Positions 9,690 to 19,926 are shown, counted from the first letter of the stretch. The stretch is 64,000 nt of DNA from Nicoletella semolina (GCF_004345745.1 NZ_SLXJ01000009.1:1-64000), one strand, 5' to 3'. Made by a program: numbers and translations. Notes: generated by a model not told the origin, from the sequence alone.

Positions 9690-10007
9690 CTACGACAGGT
9701 TATTGGGAACTTGTGGATGGAAAGAGTAAGTTTTCCAATTTATGGCGTTATTTTGAATGTAATCATAAATATGACTAAATACTTGTTCGGATTTCACAAT
9801 GTGTTCGTGAAATCTGGTTTGCCATTGAAATGGAATATGATTTTTTAGGGCAAAACTGGTTAATTGGCATTTTATTCCCCGAATAATCGAAGATAAATTC
9901 CGACTTTGTGAACCAAAATAATGCTGATGTCGATCAATATCCGATGTGTTTTCTCTGCTTGTAGAATTCCTCTCTGTAGACGGAGAAAGCTGCGTTATGC
10001 GTTGCAT
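9690..10007 (-). pseudogene. Remnant of a REP-associated tyrosine transposase (Y1/IS200-like)
   Basis: This 105-codon reading frame keeps only the C-terminal part of a RAYT-type transposase. The segments SSIIRGIKCQLTSFALK, PFQWQTRFHEHIVKSEQVF and IYDYIQNNAINWK match the family pattern of a helix, a WQ..F.EHI motif and a final YI..NP.NW-like helix. The N-terminal half with the HUH metal-binding motif is absent, and the sequence further upstream is the uraA promoter region. It is therefore 5'-truncated and almost certainly inactive. I assign the family from remembered motifs only. Confidence 0.6.
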
Positions 10008-10013
10008 ATTTGG

Positions 10014-10042
10014 TTTTAAGCGGTCTTATTTTGCCGTATAAT
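10014..10042 (+). promoter_or_regulatory. Candidate uraA promoter
   Basis: A perfect TATAAT lies at 10037-10042, with a weak TTTTAA 17 bp upstream. The rest of the stretch to 10141 is a leader of about 100 bases in which I see no clear riboswitch or attenuator. Confidence 0.4.
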
Positions 10043-10141
10043 TGCAACGGTTCCTTTAGGTCGTTCTTACGGTTTGTTAAGAGCCAATTTGATTTAAGAT
10101 CAATTTAAACAATAAGTTAATTCAAACAGAGAGTTGAAACT

Positions 10142-11371
10142 ATGACAATCGAAAATATTAGTACGCCCAGACAGGCGTTCGTTGGGCTGCAAATGCTATT
10201 TGTTGCGTTTGGTGCCCTTGTGTTGGTTCCATTAATTACGGGACTTGATCCTAATACTGCTTTATTGACCGCAGGCGTTGGTACATTGCTTTTCCAAGTC
10301 TGTACTCGCCGACAAGTGCCGATTTTCCTTGCATCTAGCTTCGCATTTATCGCACCTATCCAATATGGCGTGCAGCAGTGGGGCATTGCTGCGACAATGG
10401 GTGGCTTAGTTTTTACAGGCTTTATTTATTTCTTACTAGCGACTTTAGTCCGCTTTAAAGGAGCGGAGATTTTAGATAAATTATTTCCCCCTGTTGTAGT
10501 CGGTCCTGTCATTATTATTATTGGTTTAGGGCTTGCACCTGTTGCCGTTGAAATGGCGTTAGGTAAAACAAGCAATGTGCCTTATGAGCAGGCATTGTTA
10601 GTTTCGATGGTAACATTAGTAACCACTTTAATTGTTGCTGTCTTTGCCAAGGGGTTAATGAAACTTGTGCCGATTATGTTTGCGATTGCACTCGGTTATC
10701 TGTTATCAATTTTTCTTGGGTTAGTGAATTTTCAACCTGTGCTAGATGCTGCTTGGTTTAGCCTACCAAACTTCACGACGCCTGAATTCAAACTGGAAGC
10801 TATCCTTTATCTTCTTCCTATTGCTCTTGCTCCAGCGGTTGAACACGTCGGCGGTATTATGGCGATCAGCTCAGTTACGGGGAAAAACTTTTTACAAAAA
10901 CCAGGGTTACACCGTACGTTACTAGGCGATGGTATTGCTACATCAGCCGCTGCTGCCTTGGGTGGTCCGCCTAATACAACCTATGCCGAAGTAACAGGTG
11001 CGGTGATGCTAACTAAGAATTTTAATCCTAAAGTAATGACTTGGGCGGCTTGCTGGGCGATTGCTATTTCATTTTGTGGTAAGGTCGGGGCGTTTTTGCA
11101 AACTATCCCTAATGTGGTGATGGGTGGCATTATGATGCTTGTCTTTGGCTCAATCGCTGCGGTAGGAATGAGTACCTTAATCCGTGCGAAAATTGATATG
11201 GGAGAAGCTCGTAACCTTTGCATTGTATCTGTTGTGATGACCTTTGGGATTGGCGGAATGCTTGTCAATGTAGGCGAATTTTCACTTAAAGGCATTAGTT
11301 TATGTGCAATTGTCGCTATTCTGCTAAACCTCATTCTGCCAAAAGCACAGGAACAAAACGAGCAAGTGTAA
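10142..11371 (+). CDS. uraA: Uracil permease
   Basis: This 409-residue NCS2 (nucleobase:cation symporter-2) protein imports uracil by proton symport. Many hydrophobic helices are visible from residue 15 to 400. The family's core segments appear as AVEHVGGIMAISSVTGKNF and GGPPNTTYAEVTGAVMLTKN, which carry the substrate-binding Glu and the NxxTxY-like region. The length is near that of E. coli UraA (429). Its usual partner upp is 48 kb away in this window, so the classical upp-uraA operon is split. GAGAG lies shortly upstream of the ATG as a weak ribosome-binding site. Confidence 0.9.
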   Translation: MTIENISTPRQAFVGLQMLFVAFGALVLVPLITGLDPNTALLTAGVGTLLFQVCTRRQVPIFLASSFAFIAPIQYGVQQWGIAATMGGLVFTGFIYFLLATLVRFKGAEILDKLFPPVVVGPVIIIIGLGLAPVAVEMALGKTSNVPYEQALLVSMVTLVTTLIVAVFAKGLMKLVPIMFAIALGYLLSIFLGLVNFQPVLDAAWFSLPNFTTPEFKLEAILYLLPIALAPAVEHVGGIMAISSVTGKNFLQKPGLHRTLLGDGIATSAAAALGGPPNTTYAEVTGAVMLTKNFNPKVMTWAACWAIAISFCGKVGAFLQTIPNVVMGGIMMLVFGSIAAVGMSTLIRAKIDMGEARNLCIVSVVMTFGIGGMLVNVGEFSLKGISLCAIVAILLNLILPKAQEQNEQV

Positions 11372-11481
11372 TCCTAAGAACGTTATTTAATCTCCCTAAA
11401 TTTTGTCGAAAATTTCGAGCAAAATGTAGGGAGAATTGTAAATATTTCTAAAAAACAAACCGCTAATCACTGAGAAAAACT

Positions 11482-12306
11482 ATGCCAGAACTTCCTGAAG
11501 TTGAAACAAGTATGCGGGGTATCGCTCCTCATTTAGAAGATGAGACAATTTCGCAGATTATCATACGCCAGCCGCAGCTACGCTGGCGTGTGAGTGATGA
11601 ATTACAGCAAATGGCTGGGGTAAAAATTCATAAAATTGATCGCCGTGCAAAATATCTCATTATTCGTACTGAACGTGGTGATATTTTGTTGCACTTGGGA
11701 ATGTCAGGCTCGCTCAGTATTCTCTCTACTTCGCAAAATCAAGAGGCAGGAAAACACGATCACATTGATTTAATCACAACAAATGGCACAATCTTACGCT
11801 ATAACGATCCGAGAAAATTTGGAGCGTGGTTATGGGTTGAGCAGGCGGAACGTTCTCCACTGCTCTCTAAACTTGGTCCTGAACCTCTCACAGACGAGTT
11901 TCACGCAGATTATCTCTACCGACAAAGTCGCCGTAAAACCCTTGCTGTGAAAAACTTTATTATGAACAATACCATTGTGGTTGGAGTGGGTAACATTTAT
12001 GCGTGTGAGTCGTTATTTATGGCGGGCATTCACCCTGAATTGAGTACACAAAATCTGACGAAAAAACAGTGTGAGTGTTTAGTTTCAGTCATTAAAAGCG
12101 TACTCTCAAAAGCGATTATCCAAGGTGGTACAACACTAAAAGATTTTATCCAACCTAACGGAAAACCAGGTTATTTTGCACAAGTTCTGCAAGTGTACGG
12201 TAGAAAAGGTGAAGAGTGCAATGACTGTGGCACATTGATTAAAGCTAAAAACATAGGGCAACGTAATAGCTTTTTTTGCCCTCAATGCCAAGAATTTCCT
12301 CGGTAA
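11482..12306 (+). CDS. mutM: Formamidopyrimidine-DNA glycosylase
   Basis: This 274-residue bifunctional glycosylase/AP lyase removes 8-oxoguanine and formamidopyrimidines from oxidised DNA. After loss of the initiator Met the protein begins PELPEVET, giving the catalytic N-terminal Pro and Glu. The conserved Lys in DRRAKYLII follows near residue 57. The H2TH region with [12 protein letters not shown] lies near residues 165-180. The C-terminal zinc finger has four cysteines (CNDC and CPQC). The GGTTLKDF and KPGYF segments are also present. Length and architecture are standard. Confidence 0.97.
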   Translation: MPELPEVETSMRGIAPHLEDETISQIIIRQPQLRWRVSDELQQMAGVKIHKIDRRAKYLIIRTERGDILLHLGMSGSLSILSTSQNQEAGKHDHIDLITTNGTILRYNDPRKFGAWLWVEQAERSPLLSKLGPEPLTDEFHADYLYRQSRRKTLAVKNFIMNNTIVVGVGNIYACESLFMAGIHPELSTQNLTKKQCECLVSVIKSVLSKAIIQGGTTLKDFIQPNGKPGYFAQVLQVYGRKGEECNDCGTLIKAKNIGQRNSFFCPQCQEFPR

Positions 12307-12326
12307 ATTAGCATTAATTGCAGTTC

Positions 12327-12716
<390 letters not shown>

Positions 12717-12772
12717 TTACATCGTATTTCGCAGATTTATGAGCTAATTTGACCGCTTGGATTTGCGAGGCG

Positions 12773-12800
12773 TTGCGTTGCGTTATTTTTCCTGTATAAT
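12773..12800 (+). promoter_or_regulatory. Predicted promoter of the rpsF operon
   Basis: TTGCGT (-35) and TATAAT (-10), 16 bp apart, lie about 90 bp upstream of rpsF. The strong -10 suits a ribosomal protein operon. Confidence 0.6.
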
Positions 12801-12837
12801 TCCAACGTTCAGTTACATTCTTTTTTTATCCTTGCTT

Positions 12838-12891
12838 CCACAAGTTGGTAACTGGCTAAAGTTGGAGGCTGTTAACCCGTAAGGATCAACA
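12838..12891 (+). ncRNA. Candidate S6:S18-binding leader of rpsF
   Basis: The leader carries GGTAAC and GTTAACC, which can pair with one bulge, and the second arm runs into an exposed CCG just before the ribosome-binding AAGGA. A CCG bulge at this place is the known feature of the S6:S18 autoregulatory mRNA motif in many bacteria. The assignment is by position and this feature only; I could not run a covariance model. Confidence 0.4.
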
Positions 12892-13240
12892 ATGCGTCAC
12901 TACGAAATCGTTTTTATGGTTCATCCAGATCAAAGCGAACAAGTACCAGCAATGATTGAGCGTTACACAGCGTCTGTAAAAGAGGCTGGCGGTCAAGTTC
13001 ATCGCTTAGAAGATTGGGGGCGCCGTCAATTAGCGTATCCAATCAATAAACTTCACAAAGCACATTATGTGTTAATGAATGTAGAAGCACCTCAAAGTGT
13101 AATCGATGAGTTAGAAACTAACTTCCGTTATAACGATGCCGTTCTTCGTAACTTAATCGTTCACACTAAAGCGGCAGTAACTGAAGCTTCGCCAATGGTG
13201 AAAGCAAAAGAAAGTAAAGCTCAAGAAGCTGCTGCTGAAG

Positions 13241-13257
<17 letters not shown>
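12892..13257 (+). CDS. rpsF: 30S ribosomal protein S6
   Basis: This 121-residue S6 opens with [18 protein letters not shown] and contains the conserved [19 protein letters not shown] segment, which pairs with S18 in the small-subunit platform. The Glu/Ala-rich tail is slightly shorter than in E. coli. AAGGA lies a few bases upstream. Its last 17 bases overlap the likely start of priB, keeping the canonical rpsF-priB-rpsR-rplI order. Confidence 0.98.
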
Positions 13258-13809
<552 letters not shown>

Positions 13810-13823
13810 TAGGAGAGAGTACA

Positions 13824-14273
13824 ATGCAAGTTATTTTATTAGATAAAGTTGCTCAACTGGGTTCAGTGGGCGATCAAGTCACGGTTAAATCAGGTTTTGC
13901 TCGTAACTACTTAATCCCACAAGGTAAAGCAGTGATGGCAACGTCTGCTAATATTGCTCATTTCGAAGCTCGCCGTGCAGAATTAGAAGCGAAAGCGGCT
14001 CAAGTCTTTAGTACAGCACAAGATCGTGCAGCAGCACTTGCGAACTTACCTGCGATTACCATCGCTTCAAAAGCAGGCGATGATGGTCGTTTATTTGGTT
14101 CTATTGGGGCGCGTGATATTGCTGATGCAATTTCTGCGGCAGGAGTTCAAGTAACTAAATCTGAAGTACGCTTATCTGAAGGTGCATTGCGTGCAACAGG
14201 CGAATATGAAGTGAAGTTACACTTACACGCTGAAGTGAATGCAACGGTTACCGTGAACGTAGTATCAGAATAA
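13824..14273 (+). CDS. rplI: 50S ribosomal protein L9
   Basis: This 149-residue L9 has the N-terminal rRNA-binding domain [19 protein letters not shown] and [15 protein letters not shown], a long connecting helix, and the C-terminal domain starting around [19 protein letters not shown]. The length equals that of E. coli L9. AGGAGAG precedes the ATG, and a strong terminator follows, closing the operon. Confidence 0.98.
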   Translation: MQVILLDKVAQLGSVGDQVTVKSGFARNYLIPQGKAVMATSANIAHFEARRAELEAKAAQVFSTAQDRAAALANLPAITIASKAGDDGRLFGSIGARDIADAISAAGVQVTKSEVRLSEGALRATGEYEVKLHLHAEVNATVTVNVVSE

Positions 14274-14293
14274 TTCTACAACGATTGAATATT

Positions 14294-14328
14294 AAGCTAG
14301 ATTTGTAAATTACAAGTCTAGCTTTTTT
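14294..14328 (+). terminator. Rho-independent terminator of the rpsF-rplI operon
   Basis: AAGCTAGA pairs with TCTAGCTT. The interior continues pairing (TTGTA with TACAA), giving a long hairpin followed by a T tract. The T run overlaps the 3' arm and continues to 14328. Confidence 0.9.
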
Positions 14329-14441
14329 ATCATAGTATCATAGGCTTTCAGAACCCTTTTGTTATTGTCTAAAGAATGTCCTTTTGATGATTGCAATTCC
14401 TAATAAAAATCCAAAAATTCCATTTAATCTACAAAAAACGA

Positions 14442-14469
14442 TTGAAGTTCACCGAAAAACTTGTATATT
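14442..14469 (+). promoter_or_regulatory. Predicted dppA promoter
   Basis: TTGAAG (-35) and TATATT (-10) are 16 bp apart and about 65 bp upstream of the dppA start. The rest of the 261-bp gap shows only the rplI terminator. Confidence 0.5.
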
Positions 14470-14534
14470 CAGCACGTTATATTTTTTATGCAAAAATTAA
14501 CATTTCTATAACAATAATGATTCGGAGTGAATAA

Positions 14535-16133
14535 ATGAAGAAACTAACACCACTTTCGTTACTAGCTTTAGCGGTTTCGAGTACTGCGATTGCTGCCCCC
14601 CCGAAAACCTTTGTTTATTGTATGGAGGCATCTCCATCTTTTTTTAATCCACAATTTGGTACAGATGGTGCAACCCTTGATGCTTCAAGTCAGACGATTT
14701 TTAGTCGCTTGACTAACTTTGAACAAGGTTCTACTCAAGTTGTTCCTGCATTAGCGGAAAAATGGAGTGTTTCAGATGATGGTAAGAGCTATACTTTCCA
14801 TCTGCGTAGGGGCGTGAAATTCCATACGACAAAAGATTTTAAGCCAAGTCGTGATTTTAATGCTGATGATGTTTTGTTCTCTTTTAATCGCCAGCTTGAT
14901 CCGAATCACCCTTATCATAAAGTTTCAGGTGGCAACTATGAATACTTTATTGGTATGGATATGCCAAATATCATTGATAGTGTTGAAAAGGTTGATGACT
15001 ATACAGTTAAAATTAATCTTAAGGTGCCAAATGCCCCTTTTCTTGCTAATCTAGCGATGGATTTTGCTTCGATTTTATCCGCAGAATATGCCGAAAAAAT
15101 GCTAAAAGCAGGCACACCAGAAAAAGTAGATAGTAATCCTATTGGGACAGGACCATTCCAATTTGTTGATTACCAAAAAGACTCTCAAGTGCGTTATAAA
15201 GCATTTGATGATTATTGGGACGGTCGCCCTAAGATTGATCGTTTGGTGTTTTCAATTACTTCTGATGCTTCTGTTCGCTATGCGAAATTACAAAAAGGTG
15301 AGTGCCACGCAGCACCGTATCCAAATCCTGCTGATATAGAAAAATTGAAAGCAGATCCCAATATCAACTTAATGAGCCAAGCTGGATTGAATATTGGTTA
15401 TTTGAGTTTTAATACCCAAAAAGTACCGTTAAATAATGTGAAAGTTCGTCAAGCATTAAGTTATGCAATCAATAAACAAGCGATTTTAGATGCGGTATAT
15501 CAGGGTTCTGGACAAATTGCTAAAAATCCAATTCCATCGACAATATGGGGTTACAATGATGGTGTGCAAGATTATGATTATAATCCAGAGAAAGCAAAAG
15601 CGTTATTGAAAGAGGCGGGCTTTGAGCAAGGATTTGAAACGGATATTTGGGCGATGCCAGTTTCCCGACCTTACAACCCTAATGCTCGCCGTATGGCAGA
15701 ACTCATTCAAGAAGATTGGAAAAAAGTGGGCGTTAATGCCAAGATAGTGAGCTATGAATGGGGAGAATATCTCAAGCGTATGCGTTCAGGTGATCATCAA
15801 ACAGGTATGATGGGCTGGAATGGGGATAATGGCGATCCTGATAATTTCTTAAATACGTTATTGAGTTGTGCGGCAGTAGAACAAGGTTCTAATTATGCTA
15901 AATTTTGTCATCAACCGTTCAATGATTTAGTGGTAAAAGCATCTCAAGAAGTGGATCAGGCAAAACGTGCAGAATTGTATAAGCAAGCACAAGTTATCTT
16001 TAAGGAACAAGCCCCTTGGGTTACACTCGCACATTCAACTACTTATTTCCCAGTTCGTAAAGAAGTCAAAGGCTATGTGGTGAGTCCATTGTCATTACAC
16101 GATTTTTCTAAAGTGGATTTAGAAGTAAAGTAG
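14535..16133 (+). CDS. dppA: Periplasmic dipeptide-binding protein
   Basis: This 532-residue solute-binding protein (SBP family 5) delivers dipeptides, and in relatives haem or 5-aminolevulinate, to the Dpp ABC transporter. A Sec signal peptide is visible: MKK, a hydrophobic core, and an AIA-A type I cleavage site near residue 21. There is no lipobox Cys, which separates it from the lipoprotein HbpA of H. influenzae. Family segments include PALAEKWSVSDDGKSYTFHL, the RGVKFH block and DPNNP-like loops. The GGAG ribosome-binding site is clear. The permease genes follow after 128 bp that include a hairpin. Confidence 0.92.
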   Translation: MKKLTPLSLLALAVSSTAIAAPPKTFVYCMEASPSFFNPQFGTDGATLDASSQTIFSRLTNFEQGSTQVVPALAEKWSVSDDGKSYTFHLRRGVKFHTTKDFKPSRDFNADDVLFSFNRQLDPNHPYHKVSGGNYEYFIGMDMPNIIDSVEKVDDYTVKINLKVPNAPFLANLAMDFASILSAEYAEKMLKAGTPEKVDSNPIGTGPFQFVDYQKDSQVRYKAFDDYWDGRPKIDRLVFSITSDASVRYAKLQKGECHAAPYPNPADIEKLKADPNINLMSQAGLNIGYLSFNTQKVPLNNVKVRQALSYAINKQAILDAVYQGSGQIAKNPIPSTIWGYNDGVQDYDYNPEKAKALLKEAGFEQGFETDIWAMPVSRPYNPNARRMAELIQEDWKKVGVNAKIVSYEWGEYLKRMRSGDHQTGMMGWNGDNGDPDNFLNTLLSCAAVEQGSNYAKFCHQPFNDLVVKASQEVDQAKRAELYKQAQVIFKEQAPWVTLAHSTTYFPVRKEVKGYVVSPLSLHDFSKVDLEVK

Positions 16134-16157
16134 TGTATTAGACGCGATATATTAGAT

Positions 16158-16175
16158 GCTAACCATACTGTTAGC
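16158..16175 (+). other. Hairpin between dppA and dppB
   Basis: GCTAAC and GTTAGC form a 6-bp stem with a six-base loop and no following T tract. In binding-protein-dependent transporters such hairpins often protect the binding-protein message from 3' decay, giving more DppA than permease. That role is inferred from position. Confidence 0.4.
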
Positions 16176-16261
16176 TTACTTTGCAAGCGTTTAAATCTTG
16201 AGAATAATTTGCAAAATTTTATCATTATTGAACCGCTTGCTGATAGAAGTTGAGATAATCA

Positions 16262-17266
16262 ATGTTGCAATTTATTCTTAAACGGATCTTAATGGTTATC
16301 CCCACTTTTTTGGCGATAACCTTAATTACTTTTGCTCTTGTGCATTTGATCCCTGGCGATCCAATTGAAATTCGAATGGGCGAACGTGGGCTGACGCCTG
16401 AAGTTCACGCGATGATGATGCAAAAATTAGGGCTAGATTTGCCTCTGCACGAGCAATATTTTAGTTATATTAAAGGTATATTTCAGGGCGATTTAGGCAA
16501 TTCATTTCGCAATAATGAGCCTGTATTGAAAGAATTTTTTACCCTTTTCCCTGCGACTGTGGAGCTGGCTTTTTTTGCGTTGCTGTGGTCGTTGCTTTTA
16601 GGCGTGATACTTGGCGTTGTAGCAGCGGTTAAAAAAGAGTCTTGGGTTTCACATACGGTAACTTCCCTTTCTTTAGCAGGTTATTCTATGCCCATTTTTT
16701 GGTGGGGATTGATTTTAATTCTTTACGTTTCAACACCTCTCGGTCTACCTGCGTCTGGGCGTTTACCTGCTGAATATTGGATTGAAGCAGAAACTGGCTT
16801 TATGTTAATTGATACTTGGAATTCTGATGAAGAAGGTGCATTTTTAGCGGCGATTAAATCCCTGATTTTACCGTCTGTTGTGCTTGGTACCATTCCACTG
16901 GCGATTATTACTCGTATGACTCGTTCGTCAATGCTTGAGGTGCTAGGTGAGGACTATATCCGTACTGCTAAAGCAAAAGGGTTAAATACCACACGAATAG
17001 TGATTGTCCACGCCTTACGCAATGCATTGATTCCTGTCGTAACTGTTGTGGGCTTGATTGTGGGGCAACTACTTTCTGGTGCGGTATTAACCGAGAATAT
17101 TTTTTCTTGGCCAGGTATTGGAAAATGGATCATTGATGCAATTAATGCACGGGATTACCCTGTCTTGCAAGGCTCTGTACTGATTATTGCGACAATTATT
17201 ATTTTAGTTAATTTAACGGTTGATTTGATTTATGGCGTCATCAATCCTCGTATTCGCCATACTTAA
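16262..17266 (+). CDS. dppB: Dipeptide ABC transporter permease DppB
   Basis: This 334-residue inner-membrane permease of the oligopeptide family has a first helix at residues 8-30, the family segment HLIPGDPIEIRMGE near 35, and the EAA-loop region LGEDYIRTAKAKGLNTTRIVIVHALRNALIPV near 225-260, which contacts the ATPases. ENIFSWPGIGKWIIDAI near the C-terminus is typical of DppB. The length is near E. coli DppB (339). dppC follows after 18 bp. Confidence 0.96.
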   Translation: MLQFILKRILMVIPTFLAITLITFALVHLIPGDPIEIRMGERGLTPEVHAMMMQKLGLDLPLHEQYFSYIKGIFQGDLGNSFRNNEPVLKEFFTLFPATVELAFFALLWSLLLGVILGVVAAVKKESWVSHTVTSLSLAGYSMPIFWWGLILILYVSTPLGLPASGRLPAEYWIEAETGFMLIDTWNSDEEGAFLAAIKSLILPSVVLGTIPLAIITRMTRSSMLEVLGEDYIRTAKAKGLNTTRIVIVHALRNALIPVVTVVGLIVGQLLSGAVLTENIFSWPGIGKWIIDAINARDYPVLQGSVLIIATIIILVNLTVDLIYGVINPRIRHT

Positions 17267-17284
17267 TTTGATTTGGAGTGATGA

Positions 17285-18169
17285 ATGTCAGACGTAACTT
17301 CGCCTGTACCGCTAACCCCTTTACAAGAGTTTTGGTATTACTTTCGCCAAAATAAAGGGGCAGTGATCGGGCTTACTTTTATTACGATAGTCGCTTTTGT
17401 GTGTATGTTTGCTGAATTTATTATGCCTTTTGATCCGATTGCACAAAATCGTAGTGCATTACTTTTGCCTCCAATGTGGTTTGAAGGGGGGCAAGAGGCA
17501 CATATTTTGGGCACAGATGATATTGGGCGAGATATTCTTTCACGTATTGTTTACGGTGCGAGATTGTCTATTTTTATTGGTTTACTGATTGTTGTTATGT
17601 CTTGTGTATTGGGTGTGGTATTGGGGCTTTTAGCAGGCTTCTATGGTGGTACAACGGACATCGTTATTATGCGTTTTGTGGATATTATGCTAGCGATTCC
17701 AAGTCTGCTACTCACTATTGGGGTCGTAACTATCTTAGGTCCTTCGTTAATTAATGCTGCCATTGCAATTGCAGTCGTGTCAATTCCAAGCTATGTCCGT
17801 TTAACTCGGGCCTCGGTCTTAAGTGAAAAAAATCGAGATTATGTTACCGCCTCACGGGTCGCTGGTGCAGGGATAGGGCGGTTGATGTTTATTGTGATTT
17901 TACCTAACTGCCTTGCCCCACTGATTGTTCAAATGACGATGGGGATTTCAAATGCCATTTTGGAATTGGCGGCTTTAGGCTTTTTGGGTATTGGTGCACA
18001 GCCGCCCACGCCAGAGTTAGGCACAATGTTAGCAGAGTCTCGCAGCTTTATGCAATCAGCGAACTGGCTAGTTACTGTTCCAGGGTTGGCAATTTTGTCG
18101 CTTGTCCTTGCGTTTAACTTAATGGGTGATGGTTTGCGTGATGCACTTGATCCAAAATTGAAACAATAA
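17285..18169 (+). CDS. dppC: Dipeptide ABC transporter permease DppC
   Basis: This 294-residue partner permease shows the family stretches GTDDIGRDILSRIVYGARLS near residue 75-95 and RDYVTASRVAGAGIGRLMFIVILPN in the EAA loop. The C-terminal part contains ELAALGFLGIGAQPPTPELG. Six membrane segments are apparent. GGAGTG precedes the ATG, and dppD starts 12 bp downstream. Confidence 0.96.
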   Translation: MSDVTSPVPLTPLQEFWYYFRQNKGAVIGLTFITIVAFVCMFAEFIMPFDPIAQNRSALLLPPMWFEGGQEAHILGTDDIGRDILSRIVYGARLSIFIGLLIVVMSCVLGVVLGLLAGFYGGTTDIVIMRFVDIMLAIPSLLLTIGVVTILGPSLINAAIAIAVVSIPSYVRLTRASVLSEKNRDYVTASRVAGAGIGRLMFIVILPNCLAPLIVQMTMGISNAILELAALGFLGIGAQPPTPELGTMLAESRSFMQSANWLVTVPGLAILSLVLAFNLMGDGLRDALDPKLKQ

Positions 18170-18181
18170 GAGGAAAGTCAA

Positions 18182-19171
18182 ATGGCATTATTAGAAGTAA
18201 ATGAGCTTTCCGTGCATTTTGGCGATGAGAAAGCTCCCTTTAAAGCGGTAGATAGAATTAGTTACACTGTTAATGAAGGAGAGATATTAGGCATTGTCGG
18301 AGAGTCTGGTTCAGGAAAATCAGTCAGCTCCCTTGCTGTAATGGGATTAATTGATTACCCAGGGCGAGTAATGGCAAAGGCATTGAATTTTAACAATCAG
18401 GACTTACTTGCCTTAAAGCCTAAAGAGAAGCAATCAATTGTTGGAGCAGATGTTTCGATGATTTTCCAAGATGCAATGACGAGCTTAAATCCTAGTTACA
18501 CAGTCGGCTTTCAGATTATGGAAGCACTGAAAGTGCATCAAGGCGGAACCAAAGCCTCTCGCCGTGAACGAGCAATTGAACTACTCACTATGGTGGGTAT
18601 TCCCGATCCAGTTTCACGGTTAGAGGTTTATCCTCACCAACTTTCAGGCGGTATGAGCCAGCGTGTGATGATTGCAATGGCAATCGCCTGCAATCCTAAG
18701 TTACTGATCGCAGACGAGCCGACCACTGCACTTGATGTAACTATTCAAGCACAGATTATTGATCTATTGCTTGAATTGCAGCGTAAAGAAAATATGGCAT
18801 TAATTCTGATTACCCACGATCTTGCACTCGTTGCAGAGTCAGCGAACAGAATTATCGTGATGTATGCTGGTCAAGTAGTGGAGGAAGGTGGGGCGACTGA
18901 AATTTTTAAATCGCCTCTTCACCCCTACACACAGGCATTACTTAAGGCATTACCTGAATTTGCAGAAGGAAAATCACGTTTGCAATCCCTCTCTGGTGTG
19001 GTACCAGGAAAATATGATCGCCCTCAAGGCTGCTTGCTCAATCCTCGCTGTCCTTATGCGACAGATAAATGCCGCATCATTGAACCTGAATTACACACTA
19101 TCAACGGACGTAAAGTAAAATGCCATACTCCGTTAGATGGTAGTGGTAAGCCTACAGCTCTATTTGTCTAA
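18182..19171 (+). CDS. dppD: Dipeptide ABC transporter ATPase DppD
   Basis: This 329-residue ATPase has Walker A GESGSGKS near residue 43, the ABC signature LSGGMSQR near 157, Walker [13 protein letters not shown] near 175, and a switch His in LITHDLALV. The C-terminal oligopeptide-transporter extension, with clustered cysteines in [15 protein letters not shown], is present. The second ATPase, DppF, does not follow here but lies 13.7 kb downstream, so the functional transporter is assembled from two loci. Confidence 0.96.
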   Translation: MALLEVNELSVHFGDEKAPFKAVDRISYTVNEGEILGIVGESGSGKSVSSLAVMGLIDYPGRVMAKALNFNNQDLLALKPKEKQSIVGADVSMIFQDAMTSLNPSYTVGFQIMEALKVHQGGTKASRRERAIELLTMVGIPDPVSRLEVYPHQLSGGMSQRVMIAMAIACNPKLLIADEPTTALDVTIQAQIIDLLLELQRKENMALILITHDLALVAESANRIIVMYAGQVVEEGGATEIFKSPLHPYTQALLKALPEFAEGKSRLQSLSGVVPGKYDRPQGCLLNPRCPYATDKCRIIEPELHTINGRKVKCHTPLDGSGKPTALFV

Positions 19172-19173
19172 CT

Positions 19174-19926
19174 ATGTATAAGTCTATTCATAAATTTTTT
19201 GTTGGTTTTTTCTCTCTTTTTTTCGTGGGCTTTGTATATTCTAAGCCTCATCTTGATGTATTTTACTGTAAAGTTATTCATATCAGTGATGGGGACAGTT
19301 TGACTTGTTTGATAAACAATAGTCCGACTAAAGTGCGTTTGCAGTATATTGATGCACCTGAATTAGATCAGCCCTATGGTGAGTCTTCAAAACGTGGGCT
19401 TGCAGAGCTGGTTCTTAATAAGCAGGTGAAGCTGCTAGTAAGTGGTCGTGATCGATATAATCGGTTATTGGCAGAGGTATATGATAAAAGAAGAGGAAAT
19501 ATTAACCTAAAAATGGTTGAAATGGGTCTGGTTTGGGTATATAGCTATACGAAGCCGATTTATTCGCAAGCAGAGCAGCGAGCAAAGCGTAATCACCTTG
19601 GCTTGTGGCAGGATAAGAACCCGATTAATCCTAAGCAGTGGCGTGAGAATAAGCGGTCAGATTTGCCAAAAAATTTGCAAAATAAGAATGTAAAAAAATC
19701 AAATGTGCAAAGAAAAAGTGAATACTCACCGCTTGTGAGTTCACAGTCTGTTCCTTTGCTAGATTGTCGAAAAAAACGAAGCTGTAGACAGTTGAAAACC
19801 TACGAAAATGCGTTGGCTTATTTTCAGCAATGTGGCTGGAAAGAACTTGATCGTAATGGCGATGGGATACCTTGTAATACACTTTATCGCCAAGCAAATC
19901 GCTTAAAAGGTTCACGTTATGATTAA
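19174..19926 (+). CDS. Secreted staphylococcal-nuclease-like protein with Excalibur domain
   Basis: This 250-residue protein has an N-terminal hydrophobic signal or anchor (about 1-24), an SNase domain (about 28-155) and a C-terminal Excalibur domain (about 200-245). The nuclease residues are visible in DGDSLTC, VRLQYIDAPELDQPYG and GRDRYNRLLAEVY, and the domain ends with RAKRNHLGLW. The Excalibur part shows paired Cys and the Ca-binding DRNGDGIPC loop. The linker is Lys/Asn/Ser-rich and encoded by two facing uptake signals. The ATG lies 2 bp after the dppD stop with no clear ribosome-binding site, suggesting coupled translation; the end overlaps the next gene by 8 bp. A role in degrading extracellular or incoming DNA or RNA is inferred. 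Confidence 0.82.
   Translation: MYKSIHKFFVGFFSLFFVGFVYSKPHLDVFYCKVIHISDGDSLTCLINNSPTKVRLQYIDAPELDQPYGESSKRGLAELVLNKQVKLLVSGRDRYNRLLAEVYDKRRGNINLKMVEMGLVWVYSYTKPIYSQAEQRAKRNHLGLWQDKNPINPKQWRENKRSDLPKNLQNKNVKKSNVQRKSEYSPLVSSQSVPLLDCRKKRSCRQLKTYENALAYFQQCGWKELDRNGDGIPCNTLYRQANRLKGSRYD
19651..19736. repeat. Inverted uptake signals encoding an interdomain linker
   Basis: AAGCGGTCAGATTTGCC begins at 19651 and is followed by an AATTTGCAAA tract. The opposite core ACCGCTTGT lies at 19728-19736. Both fall inside the linker between the SNase and Excalibur domains of the nuclease gene. Confidence 0.7.

Noticed and set aside
14535-16133. Calling dppA a haem-binding lipoprotein HbpA
   Set aside because: The signal peptide ends at AIA-A with no lipobox Cys, and dppBCD follow directly.
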